From: a virus
IMG/VR virus record: IMGVR_UViG_3300044712_000966
Coordinates: 1 to 48,372 of that record
Length of the DNA: 48,372 nucleotides
Reading direction: 5' to 3' (one strand)
Within the stretch, counting starts at the first letter, position 1. Every line of letters starts with the position of its first letter. Both the position numbers and the translations under genes were made by a program. Shown piece after piece: positions 12,928-20,617 of this stretch. Under the pieces are notes generated by a model. The model had not been told where the DNA came from and ran no database searches. It saw only the letters and a list, made by a program, of their open reading frames with translations.

Positions 12928-13869
12928 ATGAATTCCATCGTCGCGTTTCTGGATGACGCGCAGGAAAAGCTCCTGCGCTCAGAGATTCATCAGCCGGCGG
13001 TCCACACGACGCGGGCGTCGGAGATCGGGCGCGAGTGCGAGCGGTACCTCTTTTATGAGCGCACGGCGTCGGAGACGAAGGTTCTCCACGGCCCGGATCT
13101 CCAGGCCATCTTCGAGCTGGGAAAGGAGCTGGAGAAGTACGTGCTCCGCCGGCTGGAGAACATGGGCTGCGAGGTAGTGCAGAAGGCCCGCGACTGGCAC
13201 GAGCGCGAGCTGGAATTCACCGGGCACGTCGATGCCCGGATCGGTCACCGGGACTGGTCTCGCCCCGCGGGCGTGGCCTCCGAGATCAAGGGTCTCAATC
13301 CGTACTGGTGGGATTCGATCAGGTCCGCGGACGATCTGAAGAATCACAAGGCCGCGCCGGTTCGCCGGTACTACGCCCAGGTGCAGTCGTACCTCTGGTT
13401 CGAGGGCGAGGATCTGGGCCTCCTCATCGCGCTCAACAAGCTCACGGGGAAGCTGAAGTTCGTGGAAATACCGCGGGACGAGGAGTTCATCACCTCGATC
13501 CTGGCGAAGGTCGCCCGGATCCGTGACGCGGTGAAGACCGGCGAGCCGCCCGAGCGGTTCATCTCCGAGCAGTGCGACCGCTGCCCCCATGTCGCGACGT
13601 GCGCCCCGGACCGGAGCTTCGGGCCGGGCCTGTCGGTGGTGGACGACCCGGAGCTGATCAACCTCGTCAATCGTCGCGCCGAGCTGGCGCCCGCGGTGAA
13701 GGAGTACGCGGAGATTGACGACAGGCTGAAGCACAGCCTGCCGGAAGCGTCCGAGATCCTCCTCGGGGACTTCGTGGTCCTCGGCAAGGAGCGGACGCGC
13801 GAGGGCTACACGGTGAAGGCAACCCGCTGGTTCGAGCGCCGGTTCAAGCGCGTGAAGAAGGAGGGGTGA
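12928..13869 (+). CDS. Cas4/RecB-like PD-(D/E)XK nuclease with iron-sulphur cysteines
   Basis: 313 aa. GHVDARIG (D102) and SEIKG (E119, K121) give the D...E-x-K catalytic core of PD-(D/E)XK exonucleases. One cysteine in ECERYLFY (C37) and three in CDRCPHVATC (C216, C219, C225) form the usual four-cysteine Fe-S cluster of Cas4/AddB-like enzymes. It probably resects DNA ends for recombination with the putative annealing protein at 14476. No CRISPR array is present. ATG 12928 follows GTGGAAGCA. Confidence 0.8.
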   Translation: MNSIVAFLDDAQEKLLRSEIHQPAVHTTRASEIGRECERYLFYERTASETKVLHGPDLQAIFELGKELEKYVLRRLENMGCEVVQKARDWHERELEFTGHVDARIGHRDWSRPAGVASEIKGLNPYWWDSIRSADDLKNHKAAPVRRYYAQVQSYLWFEGEDLGLLIALNKLTGKLKFVEIPRDEEFITSILAKVARIRDAVKTGEPPERFISEQCDRCPHVATCAPDRSFGPGLSVVDDPELINLVNRRAELAPAVKEYAEIDDRLKHSLPEASEILLGDFVVLGKERTREGYTVKATRWFERRFKRVKKEG

Positions 13870-14099
13870 TGGCCGACGTGATGTTTTTCCTCTGCTCCAC
13901 TTCGCGCGGAGCCACGTCCAGCAAGATCCGCAAGGCCCGCACGATGAAGCCGACCGATCACGCCGGCGCGACGGTGAAGGCCGGATTCGTGAAGGGCCAC
14001 GTCAAGCTGTACCGGAAGCACGGAAAGAAGCCGTCGAAGAACAAGAAGTCCCGGGGCGGCGTGAACGTCGCCTCTCTCACGAAGAGGACCAAGCGATGA
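13869..14099 (+). CDS. Small basic protein
   Basis: 76 aa with many Lys/Arg residues (GHVKLYRKHGKKPSKNKKSR; SLTKRTKR), suggesting nucleic-acid binding. Its start overlaps the nuclease stop (TGATG) and its end overlaps the next start (ATGA), placing it inside the recombination operon. No family recognised. Confidence 0.55.
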   Translation: MADVMFFLCSTSRGATSSKIRKARTMKPTDHAGATVKAGFVKGHVKLYRKHGKKPSKNKKSRGGVNVASLTKRTKR

Positions 14100-14479
14100 A
14101 GAGCAAGGTGGTGGTGGACACGCCGCAGATCACCCAGGGTGTGTACGTGCCGGAAGCGAGCGACGTTCCGGCCATCCTCTCGGAGGCGGAAGAGAAGGCG
14201 ACCCATCTGATCCCGGAGCTGGGGACGACGATGACCGCGGCGCTGGCGACCCAGGACGAGCGCGGGCGAATCGTGACGAGCTTCGCGTACATCGTGGCGC
14301 TGGCCGCGCTCGCCAACGTCAACCTCTCCTTCCAGTGCAAGGCGGTGCAGGAGGCGCTCCACGAACTCGTCCATCGGCACTCGACCAGCCTGCGCCAGTT
14401 CTTCTTCGAGAACGGGGTGCGCGATGCCGACGTGCTCATGGAGAAGCACGGCGCGGATCTGATGGGAGGAAACCAGTGA
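14096..14479 (+). CDS. Hypothetical protein in the recombination operon
   Basis: 127 aa, mostly helical (VPAILSEAEEKATHLIPELG; IVTSFAYIVALAALANVNLS). The AYIVALAALANV stretch is hydrophobic but short for a membrane span. It is coupled on both sides to recombination genes and may assist them; the role is not evident from sequence. Confidence 0.55.
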   Translation: MKSKVVVDTPQITQGVYVPEASDVPAILSEAEEKATHLIPELGTTMTAALATQDERGRIVTSFAYIVALAALANVNLSFQCKAVQEALHELVHRHSTSLRQFFFENGVRDADVLMEKHGADLMGGNQ

Positions 14480-15522
14480 CCGAGAAGACCGAGATTCAGG
14501 CGGTGGACGCGGAGATCGTCCCCGTGGGAAGCGAATCGAGGAGCGTGGAGGACATGCTCGCGCTCCTCGAAAAGCGGTCCGCCGTCCTCGGCCGGATCCT
14601 AAACGTGGCGATCGCGGCGACGACTCCGGAGCAGTGGGTCGATCAGCAAGGAAAGCCGTTTCCGACCGCCGCCGCCGCCGAGGTGATGGCCCGCCGCTGC
14701 CTGGTGTCCGTGAAGGCGATCCGGTGGGAGAAGACGGAGAGCCATGACGACGCCGGTTCGTACTACCTCTACAGCTACACCGGCGACTTCTCGCTTCCGG
14801 GCGGCCACGACACGATCCAGGCCGTCGGGACGTGCAGCTCCCGCGACCAGTTCCTCGGGACCGAGACGAGCAAGGGGCGCGCGCTCTCCGCGGTGGATGA
14901 GGGCAATATCAAAAAGGCCGCCTACTCCAACATGATGGTGAACGGCGTCACCCGTCTTCTCGGAGTGCGCAATCTCACCTGGGAGCGGCTGAAGGAACTC
15001 GGCATCGACCAGGGGAAGGTCGCGAAGGTCGAGTACCGCGGCGGCGCCCAGGGCGGAAACGCCCGCGCCGGCGAGGACCCCGAGATCAAGTTCGGCTCGG
15101 GGAAGGGAAAGAAGCTCTCGCAGCTCACCGACGACGAGCTGCGTTCGCAGGCCGAGATGGCCGAGCGGAACGTGCAGAAGGAGGATCCGAAGTGGCACAA
15201 GGCGAACGTGGCGTTCCAGCAGAAGGTGACGGCCGAGATCGCCCGGCGTGCTTCGAGCGGTGCTGCGGCGAGTGCTACACCATCTGGAAGTCCAGCGACG
15301 GGCTCAAACCCAACTGCGTCTGCCGCCTCCTCGGATGCGAGCGTGTACGACCGCCTGAAGGATCTGGCGCTCGCAATGAAGGTGGACCTGATCGCGCTCC
15401 ATGACTCGATCAAGCGGGCCACCGGGAAGACCAAGGCCCGCGATCTGGTGGAGGCCGACTTCGCGAAGGTGAAGGCGGACCTCGAAGCCGGCGAGAAGGA
15501 ACTCCAGGGGGCCTTCAAATGA
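14476..15522 (+). CDS. Putative single-strand annealing recombination protein
   Basis: 348 aa, GTG start after GGGAGGAAACCA. The core, with LVSVKAIRWEKTESHDDAGS, YSYTGDFSLPGG, GTCSSRDQFLGT and NIKKAAYSNMMVNGVTRLLG, matches a phage family that often sits next to Cas4-like nucleases. A second domain, FGSGKGKKLSQLTDDELRSQ, resembles a small module found in phage recombination enzymes. A Ser/Ala-rich linker leads to a helical C-terminus. Annealing activity is inferred from neighbours; it could instead be another accessory protein. Confidence 0.5.
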   Translation: MTEKTEIQAVDAEIVPVGSESRSVEDMLALLEKRSAVLGRILNVAIAATTPEQWVDQQGKPFPTAAAAEVMARRCLVSVKAIRWEKTESHDDAGSYYLYSYTGDFSLPGGHDTIQAVGTCSSRDQFLGTETSKGRALSAVDEGNIKKAAYSNMMVNGVTRLLGVRNLTWERLKELGIDQGKVAKVEYRGGAQGGNARAGEDPEIKFGSGKGKKLSQLTDDELRSQAEMAERNVQKEDPKWHKANVAFQQKVTAEIARRASSGAAASATPSGSPATGSNPTASAASSDASVYDRLKDLALAMKVDLIALHDSIKRATGKTKARDLVEADFAKVKADLEAGEKELQGAFK

Positions 15523-15851
15523 TCAGCGCGGAGCCGGGGTGGCGGGACCGTGAGGTCCCTCCCGAAGCGAAGAACATGGTCGCGGACGTGGCGAACGCCT
15601 TCGCCCAGATCGTGAACGAGGTGATGCACTTCGCCTCCGAGCAACCCGACGGCGGACCTGGCGGTCACACGATCGCGCTCATCTGCATGGCGGCCTGCGA
15701 GATGGTCACCGGGATCCTCGTGGAGCACTACGTCAAGCCCGAGGCGATCGATGAGGTGCGGGCCATCGCACGGCACATCTACGAAGAGACGAAGAAGGGC
15801 GTCACCGTGACGGCCAAGCAGATCGAGGACAGGCCGTCGCTGCCCAACTAG
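15519..15851 (+). CDS. Hypothetical protein
   Basis: 110 aa, helical (KNMVADVANAFAQIVNEVMH; TIALICMAACEMVTGILVEH). Coupled to the putative annealing protein by ATGA. No family recognised; a helical bundle is likely. Confidence 0.5.
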   Translation: MISAEPGWRDREVPPEAKNMVADVANAFAQIVNEVMHFASEQPDGGPGGHTIALICMAACEMVTGILVEHYVKPEAIDEVRAIARHIYEETKKGVTVTAKQIEDRPSLPN

Positions 15852-15886
15852 GGCTTCGGATTGACACCTGACCGGCGGTGAACACG

Positions 15887-16294
15887 ATGGACAGGCGCCT
15901 GAAGCCGTCCGAGCTGGCCGACTTGTGGGGGGTGGACGTTTCCACCGTCTACAAGCTCGTCCGCTCGGGCGCGCTTCGCGCCGTGAAAATCGGGGCAAGT
16001 CTGCGCATCCCAGAGGAGGCGGTGCGCGATTACGAAGGGAGAAAGGGATGCCTCGCAAATGGAGCGGAGGAGAAATCGGACCAACTGGCAAGTTCTACAT
16101 CCGGCGGCGGATCAACGGGCGCCGCTTTCACGTCTCTACCGGCTGCACCACGCGCGAAGGCGCAAGGGCAGCTCTCGCCGTCTTCGAGCAGGATCCCGAG
16201 GCGTTCCTTCGCGGAATTCGCCCGGCGGCTGACACAAGCGGCACCGACTTCGAGAAGTGCGTCGAGAAGTACCTCGAATACTCGGCCGGGGTGA
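15887..16294 (+). CDS. xis: Excisionase-like HTH protein
   Basis: 135 aa. The first 55 residues are an excisionase/MerR-type HTH: LKPSELADLWGVDVSTVYKL, VRSGALRAVKIGASLRIPEE. This form binds DNA and directs integrase toward excision. After residue 60 the sequence is low complexity and overlaps the integrase gene in another frame for 247 nt; the functional part is probably the N-terminus. ATG 15887 is chosen; GTG 15878 is possible. TTGACA at 15861 has no usable -10 upstream of the start. Confidence 0.7.
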   Translation: MDRRLKPSELADLWGVDVSTVYKLVRSGALRAVKIGASLRIPEEAVRDYEGRKGCLANGAEEKSDQLASSTSGGGSTGAAFTSLPAAPRAKAQGQLSPSSSRIPRRSFAEFARRLTQAAPTSRSASRSTSNTRPG

Positions 16295-17115
16295 AGGGCA
16301 ACTCCGCCGTCCACGTCTGTTCCCAGGGCAGCTATTTCGACAACTGGAAACAGTACCTCACCGAAAAGCAGCTCCCTCTCGACATCCGGTATCTCAACCC
16401 GGAGACGGTGGACGGCTTCATCGCCTGGCGCCGCGCCGGCGGCGTGAAGCGATTCAAGAAGGACGGCACGCCGAAGCCGCCGAAGCCGGTCGGGCCGGAC
16501 GCGATCGCCCTAGACGTGGTGGCGATCAAGGCCCTCCTGAAGTGGGCGACCCGCCCCGGGATGGCGAAGCTCGCGGAGAACCCGCTCCGAGACTACCCGG
16601 TGCCGAAGCGGCCGAAGGACACCGGCAAGGTGAAGACCTTCCCGGTGGAGTGGTGGACGGGGGTCATCCGGCCCCGGCTGCCGCTGGAGCTTCAGGAGAT
16701 CGGGGACGTGCTCCTGGGCTCCCAGATGCGCTGGTCCTCGCTCGCCCGGCTGGCGCTGGACGACATCGACACCCAGACGAAGGTGATCCACCTCCTGAAG
16801 ACGAAGGGCCGGCACGGGATCGACGTGGCGGTTTCCGACGCCGTGGTTCTGGCGGCGCGGAACGTCGTGGTGCGCGGCGTGCCGAAGAAGTCCGGCGGCT
16901 TCGACCGGGCGCTCCGGGAAGCCGCCAAGGACGCCGAGGTGGACTACTTCTCGGCCCACTGCTTCAGGCACACGGGCGCCTCGCTCATGCTGAAGAAGGG
17001 CGAGGATCTGAAGGCGATCCAGGCCCGCCTCGGCCACGCCGACCTTCAGACGACGCAGCGGTACTGCCACCGGATCACGGGCGGCGGTGAAAAGACATGG
17101 CGTGGACCCATCTGA
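16048..17115 (+). CDS. int: Tyrosine site-specific recombinase (integrase)
   Basis: 355 aa. The N-terminus (GPTGKFYIRRRINGRRFHVS) is an arm-binding domain, followed by a core-binding domain (about 65-170). Catalytic residues are R229, H304-x-x-R307 (HCFRHTG), H330 (LGHADLQ) and Y339 (TQRYC). It joins attP to the host tRNA gene. ATG 16048 follows GGGAGAAAGGG and lies inside the excisionase gene. The attP region at 8436-8653 is 7.4 kb away. Confidence 0.9.
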   Translation: MPRKWSGGEIGPTGKFYIRRRINGRRFHVSTGCTTREGARAALAVFEQDPEAFLRGIRPAADTSGTDFEKCVEKYLEYSAGVKGNSAVHVCSQGSYFDNWKQYLTEKQLPLDIRYLNPETVDGFIAWRRAGGVKRFKKDGTPKPPKPVGPDAIALDVVAIKALLKWATRPGMAKLAENPLRDYPVPKRPKDTGKVKTFPVEWWTGVIRPRLPLELQEIGDVLLGSQMRWSSLARLALDDIDTQTKVIHLLKTKGRHGIDVAVSDAVVLAARNVVVRGVPKKSGGFDRALREAAKDAEVDYFSAHCFRHTGASLMLKKGEDLKAIQARLGHADLQTTQRYCHRITGGGEKTWRGPI

Positions 17116-17471
17116 AGATCGGAAGGCGGGAGGCGGCGAAGTCGGTGGCCGCGAAGGTGAAGTCGAAGAGGATCGTGTTCGAGCCAGCCGAAGTGGGCGA
17201 CCTCGAACCTCCGATCCTCTTCGATTTTGCTGACGCGGACGCTGGGCCCTCGTCCGCCGAACTCACTTCAGCGATCTCGGAAGTTCTCGCAGAACTCGAG
17301 AACCTCCACGCGCGGTGTAGGAAGAAAAGCTGCGCATTGTGCCCGCGGGTTTATCGCCTGCGGTACTACGCGCGTCTCCTGTCAGAGGGGCAGAGAGAGG
17401 TGCAAGATGAAGAAGATGATCGCATTGCTCGCGATGGCGTTCTTCGCGGCGTGTGGAGGAAGCGAAGCTGA
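17097..17471 (+). CDS. Hypothetical protein overlapping int
   Basis: 124 aa; ATG 17097 lies inside the last codons of int. A basic start (HLKIGRREAAKSVAAKVKSK) is followed by an acidic centre (FDFADADAGPSSAEL) and a cysteine-rich basic segment (HARCRKKSCALCPRVYRLRY). Its last 65 nt overlap the lipoprotein gene. Family not recognised; a weak ribosome binding site makes the start uncertain. Confidence 0.45.
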   Translation: MAWTHLKIGRREAAKSVAAKVKSKRIVFEPAEVGDLEPPILFDFADADAGPSSAELTSAISEVLAELENLHARCRKKSCALCPRVYRLRYYARLLSEGQREVQDEEDDRIARDGVLRGVWRKRS

Positions 17472-17796
17472 CCCCGCAGATCCGCCCGTGACAATCAGCG
17501 GAGCCTGGAGGATCGACGCGGGTGGATGTTTGGGCTACATGACGCTGGATCACGGCGTCGGCCCGTGGGGAGGATCCTGGGTCTGCACACCGGGCGGAGA
17601 CACCGATCTGTCGCTCACCTGGGCCGGCTACGTCGCGAGCTGGGGGTGCGAGGCAGACGGGACGGCGACCCTGGATATGATGGTGTTCAGGGTCACCGGG
17701 AAGTGTGACGGGAACCGGATCGCTGGAACCGCTTCAAGCGAGTGGCTGGGCTGGATCGACGGAAAGCCCTTTGTCGCCACCTTGGTCCCCAGATAG
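17407..17796 (+). CDS. Small lipoprotein, probable lysogenic conversion gene
   Basis: 129 aa. MKKMIALLAMAFFAACGGSE is a lipoprotein signal peptide with the lipidated cysteine at position 16. The mature part is beta-rich and ordered in short strands (AWRIDAGGCLGYMTLDHGVG; LSLTWAGYVASWGCEADG; FRVTGKCDGNRIAGTASSE), resembling a small beta-barrel lipocalin-like fold. ATG 17407 follows GAGAGAGGTGCAAG. Phage lipoproteins next to int often alter the host surface or block superinfection; that role is inferred. Confidence 0.7.
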   Translation: MKKMIALLAMAFFAACGGSEADPADPPVTISGAWRIDAGGCLGYMTLDHGVGPWGGSWVCTPGGDTDLSLTWAGYVASWGCEADGTATLDMMVFRVTGKCDGNRIAGTASSEWLGWIDGKPFVATLVPR

Positions 17797-17836
17797 AATC
17801 GTCGGGCCGGAAGACCTCCTGACCCAACGAACGACC

Positions 17837-17868
17837 GGAGAGCGGCTCCGAGCAGGGGCCCGCTCTCC
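17837..17868. terminator. Bidirectional terminator between convergent genes
   Basis: GGAGAGCGG (17837-17845) pairs with CCGCTCTCC (17860-17868) between the rightward lipoprotein gene and the leftward late operon end. T-tracts are poor on both sides, but location and stem strength suggest it stops read-through in both directions. Confidence 0.55.
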
Positions 17869-17874
17869 GCGTCT

Positions 17875-18912
17875 TCACGGAGATTGACGGCGGCGGAGGA
17901 AGGTCAGGTAGTCAGCGCCCTGCTCTGGATCCCAGAACATCTGGATGAGGCCGGGGTGCTCTTGTGGAAGGGAGGGATCGATCACGGCGAGCGCGCACGG
18001 GCTGATGTGCTGGTCCCGGAATCCGCGCTCGCGCTGGTATCGGTCGTACCGTTTGTACGACGCGATCTGGACGCCATGGCAGACGATGCCGCTGTCCGGG
18101 TCGCGCAGGATTCCGTAGCCGGAAGTGTGCTTGTGCCCGCACGTAGAGAGATGGTCGCGGGTGCCGAACTCGATGGCCTTCATTACGCCGTGCGCCGGGT
18201 TGTATTGCGAGTGACCGATGAAGTCGTGTCGGCAGTTCACCCGGACCTCGGCGGCGTTCGCGAAACGCAGCGCGATGCGAACCTCGCTGGCCTGGTAGAG
18301 CGCGTCTACCGCGCGAGCGATCCACTTCAGCGGGTCGCCGTCGCCGCTCCAGACATCGTGGTTCCCACCGACGAGGAAGAGCCACTTCATCACCTCTCGG
18401 ATGAACCACTCCCCGAGCTGCCACGACTGTTCGGCGCTCGTCCCTTGCTGGCCCCAGAGCCGAGCGAGCCGGCCGGTCCAGTTGTTCGTGGTGTCCCCGA
18501 CGTTCGCGCCGTAGAGGCCGGGGGTCTCGCGGACGAGCCGGGCGTGGGTTTGGAGTAGCTCCAAATCCGTCCCGTCGTCATCGACGTGCGGGTCCCCGAA
18601 GAAGAGAATGCCGGTGGGCAGCGAAGAGGGGACCTGAACCGGGATCAGCCGGCGAGCCTCTTCGTGCTCGCGCCGGCGGCGGTACTCCTTGATCCGGTGC
18701 TCGACCAGCTCCTCCGTCGAGAGGCCCGGGGGCGGCGGGGCCTGGATGGTGAGTGGCGGGGACTCGTCGGCCGCGTCCTCGCGCAGCCTGTCGATCCGAG
18801 TGAGGAGCGACGATCCGTAAGAGAGGCCGGTGAGGCGCGAAATCTGACGCGGGCTCCATCCGGCCGATTCTGCTACTGCGCGCAGCTCTTCGTCGGAGAC
18901 GGTTTTCCTCAT
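17875..18912 (-). CDS. Metallophosphoesterase with N-terminal HTH
   Basis: 345 aa. FFGDPHVDDD (D107, H109), NVGDTTNN (D140), GGNHD (183-186) and CGHKHTSG (H260, H262) are the metal-binding motifs of calcineurin-like phosphoesterases. The first 45 residues look like an HTH (AVAESAGWSPRQISRLTGLS), suggesting DNA as the target. Last gene of the late operon. Enzymes like this can cut nucleotides or nick DNA; the substrate is unknown. Confidence 0.75.
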   Translation of the reverse strand: MRKTVSDEELRAVAESAGWSPRQISRLTGLSYGSSLLTRIDRLREDAADESPPLTIQAPPPPGLSTEELVEHRIKEYRRRREHEEARRLIPVQVPSSLPTGILFFGDPHVDDDGTDLELLQTHARLVRETPGLYGANVGDTTNNWTGRLARLWGQQGTSAEQSWQLGEWFIREVMKWLFLVGGNHDVWSGDGDPLKWIARAVDALYQASEVRIALRFANAAEVRVNCRHDFIGHSQYNPAHGVMKAIEFGTRDHLSTCGHKHTSGYGILRDPDSGIVCHGVQIASYKRYDRYQRERGFRDQHISPCALAVIDPSLPQEHPGLIQMFWDPEQGADYLTFLRRRQSP

Positions 18913-18915
18913 GCC

Positions 18916-19182
18916 TCACCAGTCCACGCGCAGGCCACCCATCGCGCCCACGCCCTTCGTGTTCGCCCAGGCTTCTCCGAAGACGCTCCAGTGCTGATCG
19001 AAGCGATGGAGCGCGCCGGCGTAGAGGTTCCAGCCGCTCCATCTGTCCCACCGGACGCCCAGCTCCGCCCAGCCGCGGCCGGGGTCGGTGGCCTTCACCT
19101 TCTCGGTCCAGAAATCGAGCTGCTCGCGCAGGGCGAGCGTCGGTTCCGGAACGGGCGCCGGGGGGAGGGCCCCCTCGTCCAT
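18916..19182 (-). CDS. Small protein with outer-membrane-like beta pattern
   Basis: 88 aa. After a short helical start (LALREQLDFWTEKV), the sequence alternates aromatic and small residues (WAELGVRWDRWSGWNLYAGA; HWSVFGEAWANTKGVGAMGG) and ends in W, like beta strands of outer-membrane proteins. No signal peptide is visible. It follows the holin gene with overlapping stop/start and may belong to the lysis cassette, but no spanin hallmark is seen. Confidence 0.5.
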   Translation of the reverse strand: MDEGALPPAPVPEPTLALREQLDFWTEKVKATDPGRGWAELGVRWDRWSGWNLYAGALHRFDQHWSVFGEAWANTKGVGAMGGLRVDW

Positions 19183-19553
19183 TACTTCTGGACGGGGGGC
19201 GTCTGAGGGACCGAGCCGTTGTCCGGAATCGCGGCGTCCACCGCGTCAGCGACCTTGTGCGCGACGGTGTTCTCGGGGAGGGCGCCCGCGGCCATCTTCG
19301 CGAGCTTGTCGATCAGGAGGGCCTGGGTGGTGGTCTTCCCGTCGGTCTTCACGTCGAGGTGCCACTGCTTGAAGAGGAAGCCGAAGGCGAGAGCGAGGAT
19401 TGATCCGACGACGACGTAGACCTCGTTCTCCGGGAGCCCGGTCTTCTTGCCGAGGAAGACGGTGAGCAGTACCGAGAAAACCGCCGCGAAGATGTTCGCG
19501 AGTGACTTCGAGCCGAGGCCCTCCACGAAACCGCGGAAGAGATTGCCGATCAT
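19182..19553 (-). CDS. Putative holin
   Basis: 123 aa with two hydrophobic segments, about residues 20-34 (NIFAAVFSVLLTVFL) and 45-62 (VYVVVGSILALAFGFLF), separated by a charged loop, then a soluble C-terminus. It overlaps the endolysin stop (ATGA). This size and layout fit a class II-type holin that opens the membrane for the endolysin; identification rests on topology and position. Confidence 0.6.
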   Translation of the reverse strand: MIGNLFRGFVEGLGSKSLANIFAAVFSVLLTVFLGKKTGLPENEVYVVVGSILALAFGFLFKQWHLDVKTDGKTTTQALLIDKLAKMAAGALPENTVAHKVADAVDAAIPDNGSVPQTPPVQK

Positions 19554-20140
19554 GTATTTTTCCCAGGGTAGAGATCGGGCGCGAGGCCGCGGAATGCGTC
19601 CGCGAGCCCGAAGATCCATCGGGAGTAGTTCTTCCCGGTGGTCACGGCGTCGGGGTCGCCGCGATGTGGTCGGCCGGTGATGACCTCGTGGTACACACGG
19701 CCGAAACCTGCGTTGTAGGAGGCGTAGACCGCGCGCTCCAGCTCGTCGCCGCGCAGGGAGAGCGCGCTCCGCCCGAAGGCGAGTCGGTTCTCCCGGAGTA
19801 GATCGCAGGCGTAGAGCACTTGCTTCAGTGGATCCTTGGCATGTGCGGAGTCGATGAAGGGCCGATGCCAGCGCCGGTCGATCTGGCAGAGGCCGAAGGC
19901 GTGCGGCGTGATGGGTCCGAGCGGTCCGTCAGGATCGTCTCCCCAGCCGTCCCAGCTTCCCTTTGGCCGGTATCCGGGTGCCCACCCGCACCACGACTCG
20001 CGGTAGAGGAGGCCGGAAAGGCGATACGGATCCTCGCCGGTGATCGTTGCGGCCTCCCTGATCACCGGGGCCACAAGGCGAACTCTTCCGATCCTCGTCC
20101 CTGGATCCTGGGTCGCAATGATCGGGCTGTAGCTGCTCAC
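19550..20140 (-). CDS. Endolysin of the lytic transglycosylase type
   Basis: 196 aa. LLYRESWCGWAPGY contains the catalytic glutamate (E48); AFGLCQIDRRW and VYASYNAGFGRV (about 138-149) are the conserved SLT/goose-lysozyme-like motifs. It would cleave peptidoglycan glycan strands at the end of infection. No signal peptide is present, so it needs a holin. GTG 20140 is the start; the holin gene follows with an ATGA overlap. Confidence 0.75.
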   Translation of the reverse strand: MSSYSPIIATQDPGTRIGRVRLVAPVIREAATITGEDPYRLSGLLYRESWCGWAPGYRPKGSWDGWGDDPDGPLGPITPHAFGLCQIDRRWHRPFIDSAHAKDPLKQVLYACDLLRENRLAFGRSALSLRGDELERAVYASYNAGFGRVYHEVITGRPHRGDPDAVTTGKNYSRWIFGLADAFRGLAPDLYPGKNT

Positions 20141-20146
20141 GGCGTC

Positions 20147-20362
20147 TCACTTGCGGACTGCTTCCTCGATGTGTTCGAGGCGTTGATTCGTCTGCACCAG
20201 AACCTTCTCGATGTTGTGGAGGCGCTCTACGAGGACGCCGAGCTTTAGGTCGATCCGGTCATCGATCAGCTCGGTGGCCGCCCAGGTGGAGAAGGCGAGC
20301 CCGAGCAGGATGACCGGCCACCATCTCAGGATGAGCTTCCCCACGGTGACACTCGCTTCCAC
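20147..20362 (-). CDS. Membrane protein with coiled coil (possible spanin-like or XhlA-like)
   Basis: 71 aa. A single membrane segment at about residues 10-28 (LILRWWPVILLGLAFSTWAA) is followed by a 38-residue amphipathic helix (LVERLHNIEKVLVQTNQRLE). This topology occurs in inner-membrane spanins and XhlA-type lysis accessories. GTG 20362 immediately follows the upstream stop. Assigned to lysis by position and topology only. Confidence 0.5.
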   Translation of the reverse strand: MEASVTVGKLILRWWPVILLGLAFSTWAATELIDDRIDLKLGVLVERLHNIEKVLVQTNQRLEHIEEAVRK

Positions 20363-20617
20363 TCAGGGCACGCAAACGACGACCCTCGTCGTCCACGCCG
20401 CCAGGTGGGTCATCATGATCCCGACGGCCATTCCGCCGAGGACTGCGAGGAACGGATGGCGGGCCAGGAACTTGCCGATCCATGAGGACGCGGTGATCGA
20501 GAGGTTCTCCCCGCGGCGCAGCCGCACCACGTCCCAGATCCCGTATACGAGCCAGGTGGCGAGGGAGAGAGCGAAGCCCGTCACGACCACCGCGCCGGCG
20601 ATCCACTCCGTGTTCAT
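20363..20617 (-). CDS. Small membrane protein, second holin candidate
   Basis: 84 aa with two hydrophobic stretches, about residues 5-30 (WIAGAVVVTGFALSLATWLV) and 53-72 (HPFLAVLGGMAVGIMM), linked by a basic loop (VRLRRGENLS). Its start overlaps the stop of the ejection-type gene upstream (ATGA). It could be a holin or antiholin working with the protein at 19182-19553. Confidence 0.5.
   Translation of the reverse strand: MNTEWIAGAVVVTGFALSLATWLVYGIWDVVRLRRGENLSITASSWIGKFLARHPFLAVLGGMAVGIMMTHLAAWTTRVVVCVP

Noticed and set aside
15861-15889. TTGACA at 15861 as the xis promoter
   Set aside because: The only -10-like sequence (CACGAT) overlaps the start codon, so a transcript from it could not encode the protein.
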